Below are positions 1 to 9,423 of a stretch of DNA of 64,000 nucleotides, in pieces (positions within the stretch are counted from its first letter, which is position 1; each line of letters opens with the position of its first letter). The position numbers were made by a program, and so were the translations under genes. Under the pieces are notes generated by a model, which was given only the letters and a program-made list of their open reading frames with translations, was not told where the DNA came from and made no database searches. The stretch is from assembly GCF_002778325.1 (NCBI RefSeq), contig NZ_NESI01000007.1, positions 1 to 64,000 of the forward strand. Reading direction: 5' to 3'. This DNA is from Limnohabitans sp. B9-3 (GTDB lineage: Bacteria; Pseudomonadota; Gammaproteobacteria; Burkholderiales; Burkholderiaceae_C).

Positions 1-127
1 CGCCAAGAAGTGGACGATGCCGGTGCAAAACTGGAAGCCCGTGCTGAACCGATTTACGATCCAGTTTGAGGGAAGGATGCCGACGAATTAACACTCGCTC
101 CGTTTACACAAAATTCGGGACACCCTC
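1..127 (+). mobile_element. IS256-family insertion sequence, right end only
   Basis: The first 91 bases encode the C-terminus of an IS256-type transposase. They are followed at about 91-127 by a sequence that, read on the minus strand, begins GAGGGTGTCCCGAATTTTGT, the usual outer-end motif of IS256-group terminal inverted repeats. The element enters from the left, so its other end, its target duplication and its completeness cannot be judged here. Its outer edge is taken as the C at 127. Confidence 0.75.
2..91 (+). CDS. IS256-family transposase, C-terminal 29 residues (window-truncated)
   Basis: In frame 2 the sequence reads AKKWTMPVQNWKPVLNRF and onward to a TAA at 89-91. The KKWTMPV-NW----N-F pattern near the C-terminus is characteristic of IS256/Mutator-type DDE transposases, which catalyse cut-and-paste movement of the element. 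Only the tail is visible, so whether the gene is intact to the left is unknown. The stop lies directly inside the terminal inverted repeat, as is normal for this compact family. Confidence 0.7.
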   Translation, partial: AKKWTMPVQNWKPVLNRFTIQFEGRMPTN

Positions 128-853
128 CAAACCTATGAACTTATGCATCATCCCTGCAGACACGAGAGCTCTTCTTGATGAATTTCTAAAAGGTGCGTAA
201 GCCGTAGGTTTTCGACTCTGGTTAATACATCTATTACTTATAAGACAACCCTCTGGAAACCCGCATGGTTAGTGGGTTTGTTGCTTTTACCTCCAAAAAT
301 TAACCCCATATTTGGAGTAAACTTTTAAATATTGCTGTTAAGTTGTTTATTTCAGTCCATTAGATTAATAGGTTTAAAAAATAAACCAACAGACCAAGCA
401 GGCTAATACGTATAAGCGACCGCAGGACTAACTTCAGCAGAACTTATGAAAATTTACACAAACAAACAAGAAGGCAAAGAGATTGGTAAAGACGTACATG
501 CTGACCGTTGTAAACATAGCTATCTAAAGAGTTGTGCCTCTGTCTTACTTGCCTAAAGGCCCTTCAGCCAGACCACATTTATGTGCATTATGCTGACAGA
601 TTAAGACTTAATTTATTGATGGATAGTGCTTATAACCATCGTAAAAACCAGCGTCGAAAACACCACAGAACGCTTCAACATAGGTTTTGTTGCCAAGACC
701 ACCAGTAACAATCGATGTGCTCTATGGGCCGTTTAAAGCGTCAGGAAGGTAATCGCTAGCGGCATCTCAATGCCATAAGACGTTTCAACATCCTTTTAGC
801 TGTTTTGACTTTCACAGCCAATTACGCATGACCCAACTTACCTACTCGGAAGA
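128..853. other. 726-bp A+T-rich region without a convincing gene
   Basis: This stretch separates the IS end from the first lipoprotein gene. It is richer in A+T than the resident genes and all six frames are frequently interrupted. The only start-to-stop reading frame worth listing is a 36-codon one at 446-556. A weak stem (AACCC...GGGTT) followed by TTGCTTTT lies near 258-288 and may be a terminator relic. No tRNA, rRNA or recognisable protein remnant was identified. It is most simply decayed mobile or accessory DNA. Confidence 0.5.
446..556 (+). CDS. possible 36-aa small ORF, function unknown
   Basis: ATG at 446 to TAA at 554-556 encodes a Lys-rich peptide beginning MKIYTNKQEGKEIGKDVHAD. 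There is no clear Shine-Dalgarno motif upstream, no signal peptide and no recognised motif. It lies in otherwise non-coding A+T-rich DNA beside an IS end, so it may be a fragment of a decayed gene or chance. It is listed only because it is the longest orderly frame in this gap. Confidence 0.15.
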   Translation: MKIYTNKQEGKEIGKDVHADRCKHSYLKSCASVLLA

Positions 854-1462
854 TTAAAAATACCTTAGCACGAAATTCTTTTCTAAATCAGGGAAAAACG
901 TAGTTCTGTATTCTGATATTAATTTCTTGTATGTGTCTTTCATTGCTGCATCAGTTGCTGCCGAGCCTTTTACTGTTACCTTTTCATCTACTACATATGA
1001 ATTAATAACCTTACCAGTTTGTTCTATTTCAAAACGGATACGTAAATTTAAACCAAATTCTCGGTCTGCTGCAACTGTGAGAAGACCGACAAACGGTAGT
1101 TTTTCTAATGTATCTAATACCCAATAAGAGTCTGCCTTTAGGATGGTTATGATTAAAACCTTATCCGAAGTTACGTCAATTTCGAAACTTTTATTTATAA
1201 AATTTGTCAAATCCTCTTCGACTGTTTCTTTTGTTTTTATCGCCGTGCCTATCCCGTTGTACGAAGTTGAGAATACGCCACTTGATTGAGCAGAAGAACT
1301 CTCTGACTTGTGCAGTATCTTATATGCGCTTATTCTTTTTCTCTCTTCTATTCTCAAGGGGTTTGTCTTATTGAATGATTCAGACAAATCAACTGTTCGA
1401 GGCCCTGCAGCACAACCAGTCAACAAAACAATTACCGCAAATAACACTGTAAATTTGTTCAT
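854..1462 (-). CDS. putative lipoprotein, 202 aa
   Basis: The N-terminus MNKFTVLFAVIVLLTGCAAG is a signal peptide with a lipobox (LTGC); lipidation would be on Cys17. The mature part is a mixed alpha/beta protein with no family I recognise; residues 98-140 look beta-rich and hydrophobic. Ala+2 after the Cys predicts outer-membrane sorting by the Lol rule. A+T-rich codon usage differs from the housekeeping genes further right and fits acquired DNA. It is the last gene of a minus-strand run with the 70-aa lipoprotein and the barrel protein upstream. Function unknown. Confidence 0.65.
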   Translation of the reverse strand: MNKFTVLFAVIVLLTGCAAGPRTVDLSESFNKTNPLRIEERKRISAYKILHKSESSSAQSSGVFSTSYNGIGTAIKTKETVEEDLTNFINKSFEIDVTSDKVLIITILKADSYWVLDTLEKLPFVGLLTVAADREFGLNLRIRFEIEQTGKVINSYVVDEKVTVKGSAATDAAMKDTYKKLISEYRTTFFPDLEKNFVLRYF

Positions 1463-1525
1463 ATTCGGTTATTTCATTAGTACAAAACCATAGGGTTACA
1501 TTTTCCCATTGGTACCAATTAATTC

Positions 1526-1738
1526 TCAATACCCTTTAGCGCGCAAGCAATCAGCCATGCACATTGCAGGCCCCATTATTCCGCCACGCGGGTCATAAAA
1601 TCCACACGTCGCCTTACATTGGTGGTCTACTTCGAACGGAACCGGATTTCCATTTCGGTCTTTCATTGGCTGCATTGATGCGCAACCAGTTAAAGTCAGA
1701 GAAATTGTAAAAAGAAATAACCGAATAAAAGTTTTCAT
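1526..1738 (-). CDS. small Cys-rich lipoprotein, 70 aa
   Basis: I start at the ATG at 1738 because it gives a clean signal peptide, MKTFIRLFLFTISLTLTGC, with lipobox LTGC; an upstream in-frame ATG at 1762 adds eight residues that spoil it. The mature peptide is about 52 residues with four further cysteines (CKATCG and CMADC), suggesting two disulfides in the periplasm. The paired C-x3-C pattern is seen in small periplasmic proteins of unknown role. It lies 43 bp from the barrel gene upstream and 63 bp from the lipoprotein gene downstream on the same strand, possibly one transcript. Confidence 0.55.
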   Translation of the reverse strand: MKTFIRLFLFTISLTLTGCASMQPMKDRNGNPVPFEVDHQCKATCGFYDPRGGIMGPAMCMADCLRAKGY

Positions 1739-1781
1739 AAATTTTCCAAATTTACAAGTCAACGAAGGGACTCATAGGTAA

Positions 1782-2309
1782 TCAAAATTGCTTGCCTATG
1801 CTGAGGTTTGCTCCACGAACGCTGTGGAATCCAATACCGAAAACCAAACCAGAAGATGTCTTTGCTTGAAGGCCAACTTCGCCACTTGCAACTACACCAG
1901 AAGAATCATTCTGGGTGTAAATCCAACCAGTTGAGTTTGAGCGTGCAAGTGTTTTCTTGTTATTTGTATAAAGTCCAAGACCGACGTACGGTTTTACAGT
2001 TTCGCTGGCATCAAAGAAGTACAAGGCATCAAAACCGAGGCTGTTATCGACGCGCTTTTCACCAAGTAACGTGTAATTTGTATGAGGAACTGGATAGTTC
2101 AGCACATCAGAGCTGCTGTATTCGGAGTTGAAAACACCACCCAACGCAAAACCCCAATTGCTTGTTCCTTTAAAGCCAATCGCAAGACTAGTTCCTCCAC
2201 CCTCAGATTTCGGACCTTTACCGATTGCGACCCATGTGTCAGCATTGGCTGCTGTAGAAAAAGTAGTTAGAACGACGGCAAAAGAAGCGATGGTGTTTTT
2301 GAATTTCAT
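1782..2309 (-). CDS. putative outer-membrane beta-barrel protein, 175 aa
   Basis: A Sec signal peptide (about residues 1-23, ending AANA) precedes a Gly-rich protein of alternating polar/aromatic strands (for example LAIGFKGTSNWGFALGGVF and VKPYVGLGLY) ending in GKQF. A C-terminal Phe is the usual BAM recognition residue of outer-membrane barrels. The size would suit an eight-strand barrel of the OmpA-like/OmpW-like class, but I cannot assign a family. It is transcribed away from the XRE regulator gene, with about 93 bp between starts, so that regulator may control it. Confidence 0.55.
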   Translation of the reverse strand: MKFKNTIASFAVVLTTFSTAANADTWVAIGKGPKSEGGGTSLAIGFKGTSNWGFALGGVFNSEYSSSDVLNYPVPHTNYTLLGEKRVDNSLGFDALYFFDASETVKPYVGLGLYTNNKKTLARSNSTGWIYTQNDSSGVVASGEVGLQAKTSSGLVFGIGFHSVRGANLSIGKQF

Positions 2310-2402
2310 GTCCGCAAGTTTATATGTAAATGTTATAAGTTTTGTAGGTTACCACAAATAGTCATATTTCGCATATTCTAGATGTGAATAGAGCATTCGA
2401 GC

Positions 2403-2666
2403 ATGTCTCTATCCATTCACAGCTCTAGGCACGTACAGCTAAGAAATTGCCTAAAGCAGCTAAGGCTTGATGCAGGACTCACACAAGTTCAGCTAGCACA
2501 CAAGATGAACCTAGAGCAATCCCAAATCTCTAAGCTGGAGCGAGCGGTTAAGTTTGTGGATGTATGGCTGTTCGTAGATTACGTTACAGCGTGTGGTTTT
2601 ACTCCAGCGCATGCTATGGAGCTACTAACAACTCCGTTGGTGGAGCCCTACTCTGGTACTAGGTAG
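2403..2666 (+). CDS. XRE-family helix-turn-helix regulator, 87 aa
   Basis: Residues about 12-66 form a Cro/C1-type HTH: LRNCLKQLRLDAGLTQVQLA, then NLEQSQISKLERAVKFVDV, with the typical LTQ-x-LA and QSxISKLER signatures of the recognition helices. The protein is little more than the DNA-binding domain. It is divergent from the barrel/lipoprotein run, which suggests local autoregulation. Such short XRE proteins are common on genomic islands, prophages and toxin-antitoxin loci, but no toxin-like partner is visible. Identity of the domain is secure; its target is inferred only from position. Confidence 0.75.
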   Translation: MSLSIHSSRHVQLRNCLKQLRLDAGLTQVQLAHKMNLEQSQISKLERAVKFVDVWLFVDYVTACGFTPAHAMELLTTPLVEPYSGTR

Positions 2667-2843
2667 CAAGCTGTGCTGACTGGCACCTAGTCTTGATGGC
2701 TCTGAAAGCAAACGGCAAACACAGAATCAAGATTTCAAAATATCGTGCTGAAAGTGATAGCATCTACGGAAGGGTAGGAATGAACCTGCTCCAAATTGCT
2801 CCACTAACCTGCAGAAAATAGGGGTAAAGAGCAAAATCAAGTC
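2667..2843. other. intergenic gap at island edge
   Basis: These 177 bases between the XRE gene and the moaC fragment contain no plausible gene, terminator or tRNA that I can see. The transition from accessory to resident sequence probably lies here or at the start of the moaC fragment, but I could not find a clean attachment-site repeat. Confidence 0.35.
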
Positions 2844-3047
2844 GCATCAACCCACAGCGTGCACTGCACAGCCACGGTGGAAACCGTTGGACAAACCGGC
2901 GTCGAGATGGAAGCACTGACCGCTGTGCAAGTGGCGCTACTGACTATTTACGATATGTGCAAAGCGGTGGACCGCGGCATGACGATGACCGATGTGAAGC
3001 TGCTGGAGAAGCATGGGGGGAAGTCGGGGAGTTATGTGGCGGGGTGA
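2844..3047 (+). pseudogene. moaC: 3' fragment of moaC (cyclic pyranopterin monophosphate synthase)
   Basis: From about 2844 the reading frame gives [20 protein letters not shown] and continues with [30 protein letters not shown] and a stop at 3045-3047. [10 protein letters not shown] and TIYDMCKAV are diagnostic MoaC motifs, and the C-terminal KHGGKSG is conserved. Full MoaC is about 160 residues; only roughly the last 65 are present. The nearest candidate starts (GTG at 2859) would give a protein lacking the N-terminal half, so the molybdopterin-pathway enzyme cannot be made from this copy. Best explained as the remnant left where the A+T-rich island joins the chromosome. Confidence 0.85.
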
Positions 3048-3097
3048 ATACCTAGCAACTTAACCCACCTCTTGGATTTTCAACAAGCCATCGCCAT

Positions 3098-3856
3098 ATG
3101 CCCACTCTCAGCATCATCATCGCCGCCAAAAACGAAGCGCACAACATTGGCGACTGCGTCAAATCCGCAGCATTCGCCGATGAAGTGATCGTTTTAGATT
3201 CAGGTAGTACAGACGGCACTGCCGAAGTCGCCACAAGCGCAGGCGCACAAGTGGTGGCCACCGATTGGCCCGGCTATGGGCCTCAACAATCTCGCGGGAT
3301 TGGTTTGGCGACATCGGATTGGGTGTTGTCCCTAGATGCCGATGAACGTATCAGCCCAGCGCTTCAAGCTGAAATTTTGCAAGCCATTCAAGAGGCAAAA
3401 GCCGATGGCTTTCGTCTACCCCGACTGTCTAGCTTATGCGGGACGTTCATCCATCACGGGGGTTGGCGTCCCGACTACACCTTGCGGTTGGTCAAGCGTG
3501 AAAAAGCGGGTTTCACGCATCATTTTCTGCACGCACACATGACGGTCGATGGCACCAAAGCTGATTTAAATGAGAGTTTGATCCATTACAGCTACCGCGA
3601 TTTAGACGATGTGTTGGAAAAGCTCAATCGATATGCCTCTGGCAATGCGAAAGACCTTGACGCGAAAGGGGTGCGCGGCAGTTTCAGCAAGGCGATCTCA
3701 CACGGTATTTGGGCTTTTGTGCGTACATATATTTTTAGAGCCGGATTTCTGGATGGCCGTTACGGCTTCATGTTGGCGATCTACAACGCCGAGAGCACTT
3801 ACTACAAGTACCTCAAGTTATTAGCGCTCCAGGAAGCGCGGGCATCCAAAGCTTAG
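3098..3856 (+). CDS. family 2 glycosyltransferase (WaaE/KdtX-like), 252 aa
   Basis: GT-A fold glycosyltransferase: LSIIIAAKNEAHNIGDCV at the N-terminus, VLDSGSTDGT, and the metal/nucleotide motif LSLDADERIS near residue 80. The downstream W-R-PDYTLRL and a C-terminal amphipathic segment match the WaaE/KdtX group that adds a sugar to the lipopolysaccharide inner core on the cytoplasmic face. Length agrees with that family. It converges with the PglL-like gene (29-bp gap). It could alternatively build the glycan used for pilin modification; the sequence alone does not decide. Confidence 0.8.
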   Translation: MPTLSIIIAAKNEAHNIGDCVKSAAFADEVIVLDSGSTDGTAEVATSAGAQVVATDWPGYGPQQSRGIGLATSDWVLSLDADERISPALQAEILQAIQEAKADGFRLPRLSSLCGTFIHHGGWRPDYTLRLVKREKAGFTHHFLHAHMTVDGTKADLNESLIHYSYRDLDDVLEKLNRYASGNAKDLDAKGVRGSFSKAISHGIWAFVRTYIFRAGFLDGRYGFMLAIYNAESTYYKYLKLLALQEARASKA

Positions 3857-3884
3857 GTGATGTGGTGAGAGCACTCATACGCTC

Positions 3885-5648
3885 TCATAACGCTGCTTTT
3901 CGACCGGCGTCAAGTTGATCCGTCAATTTCACAACGTCGTCGGTCAACCCCAACAACTTCGCACTGTCTATCGCCTTTTGTACCACCCGAGCTTCTGGTG
4001 AGTAATGCATCACGCGCAAAGCCAGCGCATAAGTATCGGCGGCATTCTCAGCCGTAAGAGTGCGGGTGGTGAGGTCGGCAAAGTCGGCTTGGTTGCGAAA
4101 CAGCCACGACTGCTTGGCGTGGCCCATCGGGTTGTCGCGATACGGGGCATCGCGGGACGCGGCGGGTCGGTAGATTTGTGCCACGCGGTTGTAATCCCAG
4201 GCGGCATAGAGGCAGCCCAAAAAGAGAAGGCTGCACACGACCAGTGGCATGTTTTGCTGAAACTGTGTTGGCGGCGATGCAGCAGGCGCACCAACCATCG
4301 GCGGGTTGTTGTCATCAACCAAGTCGTCGTTCTCCACTTGACGTGACGGACAGGCCCACACCAAACCCAAACCCAAACCCACGGCCATTTGAAAGGGACC
4401 GTACCACAGGGGGTATTCCAACAAACTGTGCAGACCCACCACCAAGAGCACGCCCCAGCCCATCACACGCCATGCATTCGTCTCGCGCCAAGGTTGGCGA
4501 CGAAAGACCCAAGCCAAGCCTAAGAGAACGGATAGGACCGCAAAAGGTAGCCCAAATTCGACGGCCACATGCAAGGGCAAGTCGTGCGCGTTGTCCAGCA
4601 AATCACAAAAACGGGCGCCTGAATAAACTGTCATGAAATGTGCCAAATCGGCCTCGCCCCAGCCCCACCCCAGCCACGGGCGTTGCAAGACCAAGTTGAA
4701 CATGTTGGACCACAAGACACGCCGGCTCGCGCACATGCCGTAATCTTGGACTTGCCCCGCCACCCGCAAAATCATGCTGGCACCTTGGCTGCCGGTGATC
4801 TGCTGGGCCAACATAGGCATCCAAACAGACCACAAGGCCACCAAAAATGGCGCAGCCAATGCCATGCAAAACAACTGTGTTTGGCGCGGCTTCATGGCAG
4901 ACATTGGCCGCCACGCCCACAACGCAGCCAGCAGGCCCACCAGAACCCACTGCACAGCGCCAGTGCGCGACAAAGAACATGCAACACCAGCCGCCAACAC
5001 ATTGAGCAACATCCAAGGCCATGCCATGCCCCAAAGGCTCTGTTGTGAAACGGTGGTCGCAGGACGCCCCGCCACCCACGCCAAAAGGGTCACCAAACCG
5101 ATGCTGGTCAAACTGGCGTACTGGTTGCGTTGGCGCAAATTACCAAAGGCATCACCACGCATGGGTTGATTCACCCAAGGGGCCAAGTCACGCGACAAGT
5201 CGAGGTATTGCAAAACACCGAGCAAGCTGCTGACCGCCGCTGCGAGTAACCACGCAGCGACCACCCAAGGAAGCAATTCGTTGCTTTGCACAGCCACCCG
5301 CCGGCCAACAGCCGTCATCGCCCACACCGTGACCAGCGTGGCCAACAAACCCACCGTCAAAGCGGTATCAACCACCTCGGGCACTGATAGCACTGAGGCA
5401 AGCAGTGCAGCTAGCCACACACCGCCGGCCAATGCCCACCCGCGTGGTGAAGGCGTCGCAGACGTACTCGGCAAATCCACCACCAGCAACAACGCACATG
5501 CGCTCAACATCCAGCTCAACAACAGCGGAACAACCGCGGTTGATGGGGTGCTGGTGAAAGGGTTCAGCCACGGCAAAGTCAAGCTCAGCAACAGCAAGAC
5601 ATTGCGCGCAGTAGCGGCGCATTTTTCAAAGGAAGGCATGCGATGCAT
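3885..5648 (-). CDS. PglL/TfpO-type O-oligosaccharyltransferase (Wzy_C family), 587 aa
   Basis: A polytopic inner-membrane protein with about 11-12 hydrophobic segments between residues 15 and 455 and a soluble C-terminal part. It has the GNLRQRNQYASL segment in the first half and a periplasmic DNAHDLPLHVAVEFG motif; the His in N-A-H is the conserved functional residue of PglL and WaaL-type ligases. These enzymes transfer lipid-linked glycans to protein Ser/Thr (PglL) or to lipid A-core (WaaL). Position 63 bp downstream of the pilin gene on the same strand favours a pilin glycosylase. Start at 5648 or the second Met at 5639. Confidence 0.82.
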   Translation of the reverse strand: MHRMPSFEKCAATARNVLLLLSLTLPWLNPFTSTPSTAVVPLLLSWMLSACALLLVVDLPSTSATPSPRGWALAGGVWLAALLASVLSVPEVVDTALTVGLLATLVTVWAMTAVGRRVAVQSNELLPWVVAAWLLAAAVSSLLGVLQYLDLSRDLAPWVNQPMRGDAFGNLRQRNQYASLTSIGLVTLLAWVAGRPATTVSQQSLWGMAWPWMLLNVLAAGVACSLSRTGAVQWVLVGLLAALWAWRPMSAMKPRQTQLFCMALAAPFLVALWSVWMPMLAQQITGSQGASMILRVAGQVQDYGMCASRRVLWSNMFNLVLQRPWLGWGWGEADLAHFMTVYSGARFCDLLDNAHDLPLHVAVEFGLPFAVLSVLLGLAWVFRRQPWRETNAWRVMGWGVLLVVGLHSLLEYPLWYGPFQMAVGLGLGLVWACPSRQVENDDLVDDNNPPMVGAPAASPPTQFQQNMPLVVCSLLFLGCLYAAWDYNRVAQIYRPAASRDAPYRDNPMGHAKQSWLFRNQADFADLTTRTLTAENAADTYALALRVMHYSPEARVVQKAIDSAKLLGLTDDVVKLTDQLDAGRKAAL

Positions 5649-5711
5649 TTTCCTCTAGCCAACCACGAGACGATTTGCCAGCAGTACACGCGCGTGATGC
5701 GCGTGCCTGCA

Positions 5712-6221
5712 TCACTTGCAGTCGCTGGGCGCGAACTTGGATTCCAAGGCGTCTGTGCCCACGGTGGTGTCCGCAAACTTGGTGGCGCCTTTGGCCAAGC
5801 ATTTCCACTGAATCACGCCCTTGATCAACACACCCGTCGCGCTGGGCGTGGGCAAGGCAGACACTGTTTCACCCGACTTGGTGTAGGGCACCAGCACCAA
5901 GGTTCCACCGCCCGCAGCCTCAGTGGTGGTGATCGTGATAGCGCCGGTGTTGGCACTGATGTCGATTTTGCTCACACTTTTGGTGGCGCCGTCCCATGCG
6001 TAATCCGCCTTGTAGCCAGTGGTGGCATTGGCATTACCGCTGTTGGCCACGTCCAACACCGTGTTTTTAGCCGCGGACGCCAACCCCAAACCCTCACTCA
6101 CACGGGCACGCACGGTGTAATCTTGGTAAGCGGGCAACGCCACAGAAGCCAAGATGCCGATGATGGCCACCACGATCATGAGCTCAATCAGGGTGAAGCC
6201 AAGTTGTCGTTTCGGGTGCAT
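5712..6221 (-). CDS. pilA: type IV major pilin precursor, 169 aa
   Basis: Class III signal: MHPKRQLG then [20 protein letters not shown], with cleavage by PilD predicted after Gly8, N-methylation of Phe9 and the conserved Glu at +5. The hydrophobic alpha1 helix is followed by a Ser/Thr/Ala-rich globular head and a C-terminal disulfide region (WKC...SDCK). Length is typical of PilA. The Ser/Thr-rich head would offer O-glycosylation sites for the downstream PglL-like protein. The pilin gives twitching, adhesion or DNA uptake when assembled by machinery encoded elsewhere. No sigma-54 promoter could be firmly identified upstream. Confidence 0.92.
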   Translation of the reverse strand: MHPKRQLGFTLIELMIVVAIIGILASVALPAYQDYTVRARVSEGLGLASAAKNTVLDVANSGNANATTGYKADYAWDGATKSVSKIDISANTGAITITTTEAAGGGTLVLVPYTKSGETVSALPTPSATGVLIKGVIQWKCLAKGATKFADTTVGTDALESKFAPSDCK

Positions 6222-6306
6222 GGTGTTTATCCTAAAAATGAGAGGAATGCGACATCGCCTTGGATTCTAGGCAGCCGTTTTGCACCAAACGCACGGGTTC
6301 GAGTTC

Positions 6307-6340
6307 AAAAAAAAGCGAGCGGTGAAACTCACCGCTCGCT
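6307..6340 (-). terminator. rho-independent terminator after the TerC-family gene
   Basis: Perfect 12-bp arms, AGCGAGCGGTGA at 6314-6325 and TCACCGCTCGCT at 6329-6340, with a 3-nt loop. On the minus strand the stem is followed by eight T residues (the A-run 6307-6314). It lies 50 bp beyond the stop of the TerC-family gene. Confidence 0.9.
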
Positions 6341-6389
6341 CTTGTTTCAAGGCAGAGGCCGACTGAAGGCCTACACCCGGTCGAAGCGT

Positions 6390-7091
6390 TTAAGCGTCCG
6401 TTGACTCTGAGTGAGCCTTGCGCGAGTCCATGTAACGGCCCCAGCCGATGACAAATGCAGCGCCTGCAGCTGCGCTGGCCATATGAAACCAAGGGTTGGC
6501 TGCAGAGAAGTCACGCAGCAACACGTCGCTGGCCACGGTCTCACCACCCACCCAGCCGATCAACGCCGCACCGGCCGTGATGATGACGGGGAAACGCTCC
6601 ATCAATTTGATCATCATGGAACTGCCAAACACCACCAAAGGAATACTGATCGCCAAGCCGATGATCAACAGCACTTGGTCGCCTTTGGCTGCCGCTGCCA
6701 CACCGATCACGTTGTCCAAACTCATCACCAGATCGGCAATCAAAATGGTGCGAACAGCCGTCATCATGCTGGAATTTTCTTTGGCTTCGCCTTCATGCTC
6801 GTCTTCACCAGCCAACAGCTGTGTACCAATCCAGAGCAACAAAATGCCACCAATGACCTGTAAACCTTGCAATTCAAGCAACCAAGCGGCCACGATGGTC
6901 AAACCAATGCGCAGGGCCACGGCAGCGCCGGAACCAATCATGATGGCTTGCTTTTGTTGGTGCGGGGGCAAACCACGCGCCGCCAAAGCGATCACCACGG
7001 CGTTATCGCCCGATAAAAGAATGTTGATCCAGATAATTTTCAGCAAACCCACCACAAATTCTGGGTTTTGAAAGCTTTGCAAAAAGTCCAT
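6390..7091 (-). CDS. TerC-family (YjbE-like) integral membrane protein, 233 aa
   Basis: Seven or so transmembrane segments with the TerC signatures LLSGDNAVVIALAARGLPP near residue 28 and ADLVMSLDNVIGVAAAAKGD near residue 120; the acidic/Asn pairs (GDNAV, SLDNV) are the putative ion-coordinating residues. The family (LysE superfamily fold) is linked to manganese export and to metalation of exported enzymes; older names associate it with tellurium resistance. No other ter genes are nearby, so a metal (Mn) homeostasis role is the better guess. The acidic-His stretch EDEHEGE in the central loop may bind metal. It is monocistronic with its own terminator. Confidence 0.82.
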   Translation of the reverse strand: MDFLQSFQNPEFVVGLLKIIWINILLSGDNAVVIALAARGLPPHQQKQAIMIGSGAAVALRIGLTIVAAWLLELQGLQVIGGILLLWIGTQLLAGEDEHEGEAKENSSMMTAVRTILIADLVMSLDNVIGVAAAAKGDQVLLIIGLAISIPLVVFGSSMMIKLMERFPVIITAGAALIGWVGGETVASDVLLRDFSAANPWFHMASAAAGAAFVIGWGRYMDSRKAHSESTDA

Positions 7092-7161
7092 AAGAGTTCC
7101 GTTTTTGTTTTGTAGAGGTATGACCCAAACTGAATGGGTATTTCAGGCAGCCGCAAATTGT

Positions 7162-7187
7162 AACGGGCCCGACAAAGCGGGCCCGTT
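7162..7187 (-). terminator. probable terminator of sucCD
   Basis: Arms AACGGGCCC (7162-7170) and GGGCCCGTT (7179-7187) form a perfect G+C-rich hairpin 27 bp past the sucD stop. The T-tract on the minus strand is poor (TTACAATTTG), so termination may be partial. Confidence 0.65.
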
Positions 7188-7213
7188 GCTATGACTGCGG
7201 ACGCAGCAATCGC

Positions 7214-8110
7214 TTACTTCAACTGTGCTTTGAGCAATTTGCCCAATTCAGAAGGGTTGCGTGTGACGATGAAGCCGCACTCTTCCATGATGGCCAACTT
7301 GGCATCTGCCGTGTCGGCGCCACCAGAAATCAAAGCACCTGCATGGCCCATGCGCTTGCCGGGAGGGGCAGTCACACCGGCGATGAAGCCCACAACGGGC
7401 TTCTTCATGTTGGCCTTGCACCACATGGCGGCTTCGGCTTCGTCTGGACCGCCGATTTCACCGATCATGATGACGGCGTCGGTGTCTGGATCGTCGTTGA
7501 AAGCTTGCATCACTTCGATGTGCTTCAAACCGTTGATCGGGTCGCCACCGATACCGACGGCGCTGGACTGGCCCAGACCCACTTCGGTCAACATCGCCAC
7601 GGCTTCATAGGTCAAAGTGCCCGAACGGGACACCACGCCGATGCGGCCTTTGCGGTGGATGTGACCAGGCATGATGCCGATCTTGATTTCGTCAGGCGTG
7701 ATCAAACCCGGGCAGTTGGGGCCGAGCAACAAGGTGCGCTTGCCGCCGGCGGCTTCTTTGGCTTTCATCTTGTTACGGACTTCAAGCATGTCACGGACGG
7801 GAATGCCTTCGGTGATACAGATGGCCATGTCGAGGTCGGCTTCAACGGCTTCCCAAATGGCTGCAGCTGCGCCTGCTGGGGGCACGTAGATCACCGAAAC
7901 CGTCGCGCCAGTTTCTTTGGCAGCGTCTTTGACCGTCGAGAAAATTGGCACGCCGAAGATGGACTCTCCAGCTTTCTTGGGGTTTACGCCAGCCACAAAA
8001 CAGTTTTTGCCGTTTGCGTATTCGATGCACTTTTCAGTGTGAAATTGGCCGGTTTTGCCGGTGATACCTTGGGTGATGACCTTGGTGTCTTTGTTGATGT
8101 AGATAGACAT
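7214..8110 (-). CDS. sucD: succinyl-CoA ligase [ADP-forming], alpha subunit, 298 aa
   Basis: Catalyses with SucC the interconversion of succinyl-CoA, ADP and phosphate with succinate, CoA and ATP in the TCA cycle. The N-terminal CoA-binding Rossmann domain has [20 protein letters not shown]; the C-terminal ligase domain carries the phosphohistidine loop [20 protein letters not shown], His of MGHAGA being the phosphorylated residue. Length is normal. It lies 13 bp downstream of sucC in one operon; in this group sucCD is commonly separate from the sucAB genes. Confidence 0.97.
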   Translation of the reverse strand: MSIYINKDTKVITQGITGKTGQFHTEKCIEYANGKNCFVAGVNPKKAGESIFGVPIFSTVKDAAKETGATVSVIYVPPAGAAAAIWEAVEADLDMAICITEGIPVRDMLEVRNKMKAKEAAGGKRTLLLGPNCPGLITPDEIKIGIMPGHIHRKGRIGVVSRSGTLTYEAVAMLTEVGLGQSSAVGIGGDPINGLKHIEVMQAFNDDPDTDAVIMIGEIGGPDEAEAAMWCKANMKKPVVGFIAGVTAPPGKRMGHAGALISGGADTADAKLAIMEECGFIVTRNPSELGKLLKAQLK

Positions 8111-8123
8111 TTTTAATTCCTAA

Positions 8124-9284
<1,161 letters not shown>

Positions 9285-9423
9285 GAGATCTCTCTTAAGA
9301 ATCGATAGATTTATGTTAGGTCTAAGCCCTCAGAAATGTATCATGCTGCGGTGCGTCAACCTTCGGGCAGGCTTACGACCACCCTCAGATTTCCATTTCA
9401 TTTCCATTTGACTTAGACAAACC

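Noticed and set aside
190..235. tRNA-like GTAGGTTTTCGACTC string
   Set aside because: No acceptor stem, anticodon arm or CCA end could be folded around it.
6222..6300. sigma-54 promoter for pilA
   Set aside because: No GG-N10-GC element at the right spacing was found.
5643..6404. 253-codon plus-strand open frame over pilA
   Set aside because: Opposite to the unmistakable pilin gene and crossing its terminator.
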